Part shown: positions 59,244 through 64,000 of the stretch, in pieces
Layout: every line of letters starts with the position of its first letter
Position numbering within the stretch: position 1 is the first letter of the stretch
Assembly: GCA_964610745.1 (NCBI GenBank)
Contig: CAZSYL010000001.1
Location: 56,542-120,541, forward strand
Direction: 5' to 3'
DNA from: SHLQ01 sp964610745
GTDB taxonomy: Bacteria; Actinomycetota; Acidimicrobiia; Acidimicrobiales; SHLQ01
DNA: 64,000 bases
Position numbers and translations under genes: made by a program
The notes under the pieces: generated by a model
The model's input: only the letters and a program-made list of their open reading frames with translations
What the model was told of the DNA's origin: nothing
Database searches by the model: none

Positions 59244-60347
59244 ATGTTCAACAACGCATTTGATGGCAAGAAGGTCCTCGTCACAGGACACACCGGTTTC
59301 AAGGGCACCTGGATGTCGATTTGGCTCCAGCAGATGGGTGCCGAAGTCGTTGGAATCTCCGACAAGATCCCGACTGACCCGGCACACTTCTCGGCGGCCG
59401 GCCTCGAAGATTCCATGAAGACGCACTGGCTCGACATTCGCGACGAGGAAGCCATTCCTGCCGCTGTTGCGCAAGAAGCGCCTGACTTCGTCTTTCACAT
59501 GGCTGCGCAGGCTCTCGTGAAGGCCAGCTACGACGACCCGGTCGGCACATACACCACCAATATGGTCGGCTCAGCCAACGTGCTCGAAGGCCTGCGCCGC
59601 CTCGACAACCAATGCACCGCAATCATGATCACCTCGGACAAGTGCTATGAGAATGTCGAGACGTACTACGGATACCGAGAAGATGACCGCCTGGGTGGCG
59701 CTGATCCTTACTCCGCTTCAAAGGCAGCTGCGGAGATCGTCATCTCCAGCCATACACGGTCGTTCTTTGGTGAGCCGGACGATGAGCGCAACGTCCGCAT
59801 TGCCGTAACCCGTGCTGGTAACGTCGTCGGTGGCGGCGATTGGGCAGCCGATCGGCTCGTTCCGGACGTCGCTCGCGCGTGGTCTGTCGGCGAAAACGTC
59901 ACTATCCGCCGTCCGCAGGCAACCCGGCCGTGGCAGCACGTTCTGGAGCCGATCAGTGGCTACCTACACCTCGGTGCACAGCTCGCCGAGCGGCCGGATC
60001 TCCACAACGAGGCGTTCAACTTCGGTCCGCCCGCAGAAGCGGTCAACCCGGTCCGTGATGTCGTACTCGCGCTCCAGGAGTATCTGCCAGGACTCGACCT
60101 CACGATCGATGAGAGCCAGGCGCACTTTCACGAGGCAGGACTGCTCAAGCTGTCGTGCGACAAGGCACTGAGCTTCTTGAATTGGACCCCGGTCCTCGAC
60201 TTCGACGAGACGATGAAGATCTCCGCTGAATGGTTCCGCAGCTTCTACGAAGACGGCGCCGACGGCATCCGAGCAATCACCGATGGCCAGCTCGATTACT
60301 ACACCGGCCTCGCCGCCGATCGCGGTCTCGTGTGGGCGAACGACTGA
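59244..60347 (+). CDS. rfbG: CDP-glucose 4,6-dehydratase
   Basis: This 367-residue extended SDR has the NAD motif TGHTGFKGTW and the catalytic set in ITSDKCYE (Thr, Asp) with DPYSASKAAAE (Tyr, Lys). RAGNVVGGGDWAADRLVPD and RRPQATRPWQHVLEP are diagnostic of CDP-glucose rather than dTDP-glucose dehydratases. It makes CDP-4-keto-6-deoxyglucose, the precursor of dideoxy and branched sugars. The partner cytidylyltransferase (rfbF) is not in the window. Its stop overlaps the next start (TGATG), and it leads a four-gene operon. Confidence 0.93.
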   Translation: MFNNAFDGKKVLVTGHTGFKGTWMSIWLQQMGAEVVGISDKIPTDPAHFSAAGLEDSMKTHWLDIRDEEAIPAAVAQEAPDFVFHMAAQALVKASYDDPVGTYTTNMVGSANVLEGLRRLDNQCTAIMITSDKCYENVETYYGYREDDRLGGADPYSASKAAAEIVISSHTRSFFGEPDDERNVRIAVTRAGNVVGGGDWAADRLVPDVARAWSVGENVTIRRPQATRPWQHVLEPISGYLHLGAQLAERPDLHNEAFNFGPPAEAVNPVRDVVLALQEYLPGLDLTIDESQAHFHEAGLLKLSCDKALSFLNWTPVLDFDETMKISAEWFRSFYEDGADGIRAITDGQLDYYTGLAADRGLVWAND

Positions 60348-60775
60348 TGCCAGCACATTTCACCGAGTTGCGCCGGATCGAGACATCCGGCGGTGAGGTG
60401 ATGAAGGCACTCCACGCCGACGAACCGGACTTTCTGGGCTTGGGCGAAGCGTATTTCTCACGGGTCGACCCTGGCTGCATCCGCGGTTGGAAGCGCCACA
60501 ACGAGATGACGGTCAATGTCGTTGTGCCGGTCGGCCATGTTCGCTTCGTCGTGGAAGGCAACGGCTCGTTTCAGGCGTTCGATCTCGGCCCCGACCACGA
60601 CTACGGAAGACTCACAATCGAGCCTGGCACGTGGTTCGGTTTCATGGGCGGCTCCGACGGAGGACTGGTTCTAAACCTGTCCAACATCGTTCACCGACCG
60701 GATGAAGCTGACGGCAAAGAGCTCGACGAGTTCAACTACGAGTGGAGCTCGGCGCCGAGCAACGAGGAGAAATAA
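60347..60775 (+). CDS. Cupin-type sugar epimerase-like protein
   Basis: This 142-residue cupin resembles the short dTDP-4-dehydrorhamnose 3,5-epimerase-related proteins of surface sugar loci: RVDPGCIRGWKRHNEMTVNVVVPVGHVRFVV, then LTIEPGTWFGFMGG and NLSNIVHRPDEADG. It probably epimerises or isomerises the 4-keto sugar from the preceding enzyme; whether it is catalytic cannot be settled here. It overlaps both neighbours by one base or more, so it is translationally coupled. Confidence 0.82.
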   Translation: MPAHFTELRRIETSGGEVMKALHADEPDFLGLGEAYFSRVDPGCIRGWKRHNEMTVNVVVPVGHVRFVVEGNGSFQAFDLGPDHDYGRLTIEPGTWFGFMGGSDGGLVLNLSNIVHRPDEADGKELDEFNYEWSSAPSNEEK

Positions 60776-62049
60776 TGGGAATCTGGCAACGACTCGGCCG
60801 GCGCGCCGAGGATCAGGGAAGCACCCCGATCGCCGTCGTCGGCGCTGGCTACGTCGGCACCGGAGTTATCCACGCCATCTCCCAGTCGCCAGGGATGCAT
60901 CCCGCTGTCGTTGTTAACCGCAACGTCGATCGTGCCGCAACGGCCTTCTCCCAGGTGGGGGTCGACTCCGACTCACTCGTCATCAGTGACGATGCTCGAG
61001 TTCTGACGGACGCGATTGCGTCAGGCACACCGGCGATCACCACTCATTCGTCGATCCTGACCGAGCTTCCCCTCGACGTGGTCGTCGAGGTCACCGGAGC
61101 GCTCGACTACGGGACCGAGACGATCCTTGCGATGCTCGATGCGGGAAAGCACGTCGTGTCCTTCAATGCTGAATCCGACGCACTGCTCGGCTGGCTCTTT
61201 CACGAACGGGCCAGAGCGAACGGCGTTATCTACACGATCGCCGATGGCGATCAGCCCGGCGTGCTGTTTCGTTTGCAACAGCAGGTCGAAGCCATGGGTT
61301 TCGAGGTCACGGCGTTACTCAACTGCAAGCGCCATCTGAACGTTCACCAGAACCCCGAGACCGGGGCTGGTTACGCAGCCCGTGATACTACGTCTGCAAT
61401 CATGACCACCGCCTTCGGTGATGGTACAAAGATGCAGGTCGAACAGGCCGTCGTTGCGAACGCGACGGGCACCATCCCCGACACGCGAGGTATGCACGGT
61501 ATCGAATCGACGATTGCCACTGCTTCGGTCGATATCCCGTCGATCCTTTCGAGCCCAGGCCGGGTCGACTTCACGCTCGGCGGCGACTTTGGCGCTGGCG
61601 TTGGCATCGTCGGCACACACCCGAATCATGAGTTGCACCAGCAGGCGATGGGTTTCTACAAGATGGGCCCTGGCCCCGACTACTTCTTCTTCCGTCCCTA
61701 CCATCTCGTACACCTCGAGCTTCCTTTGACCATTGCGGAACTCCTGCTCGATAACGAGCCGTTAGCCACGATTGACGAGCCGCATGTGGCAGAGGTCGTG
61801 GCGATGGCAAAGAAGGACCTTCCGGCCGGCGAGAAGCTCGACTTCATCGGCGGCTTCAGCGCCTATGGCCACATCGACACCGCAGAAGGTGCTCGAGGGT
61901 ATCTCCCGGTCGGACTTGTCGAGTATGCAACCATGACAGCCCCGGTTGCTCAGGATGACCCAATCCCGTTGAGTTCGGTGAGCCTCGATGAGTCAAAGAC
62001 CGTCGTACGCGAATGGCGCTCGATGCACGGGCTGGGCAACGTACAGTAA
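60775..62049 (+). CDS. SAF-domain NAD(P)-dependent oxidoreductase (COG4091-like)
   Basis: From ATG 60775 (424 residues, GAGGAG seven bases upstream) this protein has a Rossmann domain with AVVGAGYVGTGVIHAI, VVEVTGALDYGTETILAMLDAGKHVVSFNAE, and a homoserine dehydrogenase-like catalytic region (YTIADGDQPGVLFRL, LNCKRHLNVHQNPET). A C-terminal SAF domain ends it (YATMTAPVAQDDPIPLSSVSLDE). Such proteins are annotated as homoserine dehydrogenase-like, but in sugar operons they are believed to act on sugar nucleotides or sugar acids. The reaction here is unknown. Confidence 0.85.
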   Translation: MGIWQRLGRRAEDQGSTPIAVVGAGYVGTGVIHAISQSPGMHPAVVVNRNVDRAATAFSQVGVDSDSLVISDDARVLTDAIASGTPAITTHSSILTELPLDVVVEVTGALDYGTETILAMLDAGKHVVSFNAESDALLGWLFHERARANGVIYTIADGDQPGVLFRLQQQVEAMGFEVTALLNCKRHLNVHQNPETGAGYAARDTTSAIMTTAFGDGTKMQVEQAVVANATGTIPDTRGMHGIESTIATASVDIPSILSSPGRVDFTLGGDFGAGVGIVGTHPNHELHQQAMGFYKMGPGPDYFFFRPYHLVHLELPLTIAELLLDNEPLATIDEPHVAEVVAMAKKDLPAGEKLDFIGGFSAYGHIDTAEGARGYLPVGLVEYATMTAPVAQDDPIPLSSVSLDESKTVVREWRSMHGLGNVQ

Positions 62050-62054
62050 CGAAG

Positions 62055-62588
62055 GTGATCTTCACCGAGACTCCCCTGCCCGGCGCCTTCGTCATCGATC
62101 TTGAATTGATCGAGGACGACCGGGGCTTCTTTGCCCGTGCCTGGGCCGAAGATGAGTTCGTCGCCCATGGCCTCAACCCGGTCATTGCGCAGACGAACAT
62201 GAGCCGGACCCTGCGCGCTGGCACCTTCCGAGGGTTTCACTGGCAAGACCCGCCGCAAGGCGAGGCCAAGACCGTTCGATGCATCACCGGTTCGGTTTTC
62301 AACTGCATCATCGATATGCGCCCCGAGTCCTCCACCTACACAAAGTGGTTTGGGGTCGAGCTCTCTGCGGAGAACCGACGTGCGCTCTACATCCCTGAGC
62401 AGTTCGCGAACGGTTTCTTGATCACCTCCGACGACACGGTCTTGCTCTACAACGTGAGTCGACCGTACGAACCAGGCGGCGAAAGAGGCCTGCGTTGGGA
62501 CGATCCGGCCATCGGTGTGGAGTGGCCCCGATCGGTCGACTTCGTCAGTCCGAAAGACGAAGCATGGGCAGCATTTCAAACTAGATAA
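62055..62588 (+). CDS. RmlC-like dTDP/CDP-sugar 3,5-epimerase family protein
   Basis: From GTG 62055 (177 residues) this is an RmlC-type cupin. The catalytic positions keep canonical numbering: His62 in RGFHWQ, Lys72 in GEAKTVRC, Tyr132 in LLYNVS. The family FAHGF motif reads FANGF (Asn119). That change, and the operon with a CDP-glucose dehydratase, suggest a CDP-linked substrate and perhaps a single-position epimerase. It starts five bases after the preceding stop. Confidence 0.88.
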   Translation: MIFTETPLPGAFVIDLELIEDDRGFFARAWAEDEFVAHGLNPVIAQTNMSRTLRAGTFRGFHWQDPPQGEAKTVRCITGSVFNCIIDMRPESSTYTKWFGVELSAENRRALYIPEQFANGFLITSDDTVLLYNVSRPYEPGGERGLRWDDPAIGVEWPRSVDFVSPKDEAWAAFQTR

Positions 62589-62719
62589 TCTTCGCCCAGC
62601 TCGGCTTTTTGTGACAAATGCCACTATTATCAAAATGAGTTCCTAAATGAATCAGTCGAGCGGAACCGATTGACCCGAAATACCAGCAACCACTTCGGCG
62701 GACAGACGAGGAGAGTGCT

Positions 62720-63487
62720 TTGGACGCCATGACGGTCAGCGACGCCAGCAGGAGCAGGGTTCGCCGCAGCGTGAGCGAGTACGCCGATCAGACCCGCGAT
62801 AAGTACGTGTCAGCCGTGCTGGGACCAGACACCGAAGGCTTTGATGCACTTCAGCAGGCTGAGGCTGACCTCTTCCCCGAGATGCGTAATCTACCCAGCG
62901 GCAATTACGCCTTCTGGGTGGTCATGCGTAACGGCATGGTGTTGCACACCATGAGGCTTTCCTTCCCCAGCCTCTCCTACGGCCTTCTGGCGCCGTTTCA
63001 GATTCATGAATTGGTCCGTTCCGGTCAACGGACCGCCCGTCAGGTCGCTGAGGAATACGAGCGACGCGGATTTGACCTAGCTCAGCTGGTCTCTGCCGAA
63101 ACGCACTTTCGGGTCGCCAGCCAAGAAGAACACGCCGACTCGGTCGCTTTGCCGAGTTATCTCGGGCTCGTCTCGTACTGCCTTCGCACAAACCGCGCTG
63201 GAGTCCTTGGTCATCTCAACGAGATCTCGATTCGACAGTTTGGGGAAGCGGGGTTCGAGGTGGCCCCCGCGTCGATCGAACACGAGGCTTACACGCCGCT
63301 TCTGGACGATCCTTCACAACCTGATCCAGATTACAAGCCTTGCCTTATGCCCATCGCTGGCGAAAACGCTGAATGTCTGAAGCGTCTCGAGGTCTTTGCC
63401 CCCGAACACCTTGAGACTTACATCGACTTGCGTTCCACGCGATCAACTCCCGAAAGATCTGTCGTTCCAGAACGCGCGATCCTCTAA
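62720..63487 (+). CDS. Unrecognised 255-residue cytoplasmic protein
   Basis: I do not recognise this protein. It starts with TTG 62720 behind GAGGAG (ATG 62729 is an alternative) and has no signal or membrane helix. A charged N-terminal helix is followed by LPSGNYAFWVVMRNGMVLHTMRLSFP, a helical block with QVAEEYERRGFDLAQLVSAET, a short YLGLVSYCLRTNRAG, then NEISIRQFGEAGFEVAP. The alternating strands and helices are compatible with an acyltransferase (GNAT-like) fold, but no CoA-binding motif is clear. The 131-base gap before it is AT-rich, giving it its own promoter. The multi-pass protein gene follows 28 bases later. Confidence 0.75.
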   Translation: MDAMTVSDASRSRVRRSVSEYADQTRDKYVSAVLGPDTEGFDALQQAEADLFPEMRNLPSGNYAFWVVMRNGMVLHTMRLSFPSLSYGLLAPFQIHELVRSGQRTARQVAEEYERRGFDLAQLVSAETHFRVASQEEHADSVALPSYLGLVSYCLRTNRAGVLGHLNEISIRQFGEAGFEVAPASIEHEAYTPLLDDPSQPDPDYKPCLMPIAGENAECLKRLEVFAPEHLETYIDLRSTRSTPERSVVPERAIL

Positions 63488-63515
63488 ATCCGCAACTATC
63501 AGCCGATAGAGGCTA

Positions 63516-64000
63516 ATGCATCAGGATTCAGCCTGGCTTTTAGGGACTTTGGGTGTGCTCCTGGCCATTCCCTCGGTCGTCTTCAGTAGCAACGAAAGCG
63601 TGCAGCTCGCCATCGTGGGATGGGCGCTGTTTTGCACGATCGGAATGCTCTTTGGAGCGCGCCGGCTGCGAGGCAGTGCGCGATCTGTATACACCCTCCT
63701 TGCGTTGAGCGGCCTCCTCGTCACCGTGGGGGCGGTCGTCCGCACCATCATCGGTGAAGCTACGGGCACGAGCCAGCCGCTGCCATCACTCGCCGATATC
63801 CTCACGTTCCCCGGCTATCTAACCTTTTTGATCGCGATCGTGACGATCGTCAGAAAGCGCGCCGTCCGAAGGAATATCGATGCGTGGTTGGACGCCATCG
63901 CGTTAACGTCTGCAGCGCTGTTGTTGTTTTGGGCATGGTTTCTTGCGGACTTCATTACCGACCCTTCCGAACCACTTGCCACAGTCACTCTCAGTACGGT
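63516..64000 (+). CDS. N-terminal part of a multi-pass membrane protein, possible sensor/GGDEF type
   Basis: An open frame from ATG 63516 runs to the window end (161 residues). It has at least four hydrophobic helices (LLGTLGVLLAIPSVVFS, LAIVGWALFCTIGMLFG, TLLALSGLLVTVGAVV, FLIAIVTIVRK) and begins a fifth. The segment LPSLADILTFPGYLTF is typical of the multi-helix sensor region in front of GGDEF/EAL cyclases and some histidine kinases in Actinobacteria. The C-terminal output domain lies outside the window, so this is inference. No stop occurs in the frame. Confidence 0.7.
   Translation, partial: MHQDSAWLLGTLGVLLAIPSVVFSSNESVQLAIVGWALFCTIGMLFGARRLRGSARSVYTLLALSGLLVTVGAVVRTIIGEATGTSQPLPSLADILTFPGYLTFLIAIVTIVRKRAVRRNIDAWLDAIALTSAALLLFWAWFLADFITDPSEPLATVTLST

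Noticed and set aside
62595..62615. Weak hairpin GCC-N6-GGC with T run after the sugar operon
   Set aside because: Only three pairs precede the T run, too weak to call a terminator by eye.

Overview
The window is a 64 kb stretch of a high-GC actinobacterial chromosome, most likely from a free-living, possibly marine member of the class Acidimicrobiia. That placement is inference. It rests on many GTG starts, densely overlapping genes, a PknG kinase locus, a PASTA-domain kinase, the MoxR/DUF58/DUF4129/DUF4350/SpoIIM/RDD locus, a gatCAB operon and a TRAP transporter. I saw no rRNA, tRNA, CRISPR array, transposase, integrase or prophage gene, so this reads as ordinary chromosome rather than an island. 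No gene-free stretch exceeds 300 bases.

Layout. 0-5.5 kb: a truncated unknown gene, ilvD, a winged-helix regulator with a membrane partner, a nucleoside hydrolase behind a cluster of inverted repeats, and a lipoprotein serine protease. 5.6-9 kb: a DctPMQ TRAP transporter. 9.1-13.2 kb: a LytTR regulator, a two-part sodium:solute symporter and a LytS-type kinase, forming one sensing and uptake unit. 13.2-23.4 kb: acyl-CoA metabolism. It holds a MarR regulator, an acyl-CoA mutase whose active site looks like isobutyryl-CoA mutase rather than methylmalonyl-CoA mutase, its B12 subunit, its G-protein chaperone and a thiolase. A divergent carotenoid oxygenase shares a putative MarR operator. A crotonase/SDR/SRPBCC operon and a MATE exporter follow. 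23.4-32.3 kb: two near-perfect REP-like palindromes, gatCAB, an SCP2-like protein, a PASTA kinase, a set of hairpins and ligA.

33.2-45.4 kb is the most interesting region. It is a signalling locus built around PknG: FHA protein, VWA protein, PP2C phosphatase, PknG and a helical protein. Divergent to these are a four-helix membrane protein resembling GlnX, a lipoprotein resembling the polyamine-binding protein PotD, and a PLP decarboxylase. In mycobacteria the binding protein of this system is GlnH (aspartate/glutamate). A PotD-type protein here suggests a different input, perhaps polyamines. Three of the cytoplasmic proteins carry related zinc ribbons. A small ArsR/SRPBCC module with two matching operators has been inserted into the locus.

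45.4-54.8 kb: the tRNA thiolation pair (cysteine desulfurase and mnmA), then the MoxR/DUF58 locus as a chain of overlapping genes. 54.8-59 kb: a methyltransferase, a thioesterase, an SRPBCC protein, a WecA-like phosphosugar transferase and glyA. 59.2-64 kb: a four-gene sugar operon (CDP-glucose 4,6-dehydratase, cupin epimerase, SAF-domain oxidoreductase, RmlC-like epimerase), an unrecognised protein, and the start of a multi-pass membrane protein cut by the window edge.
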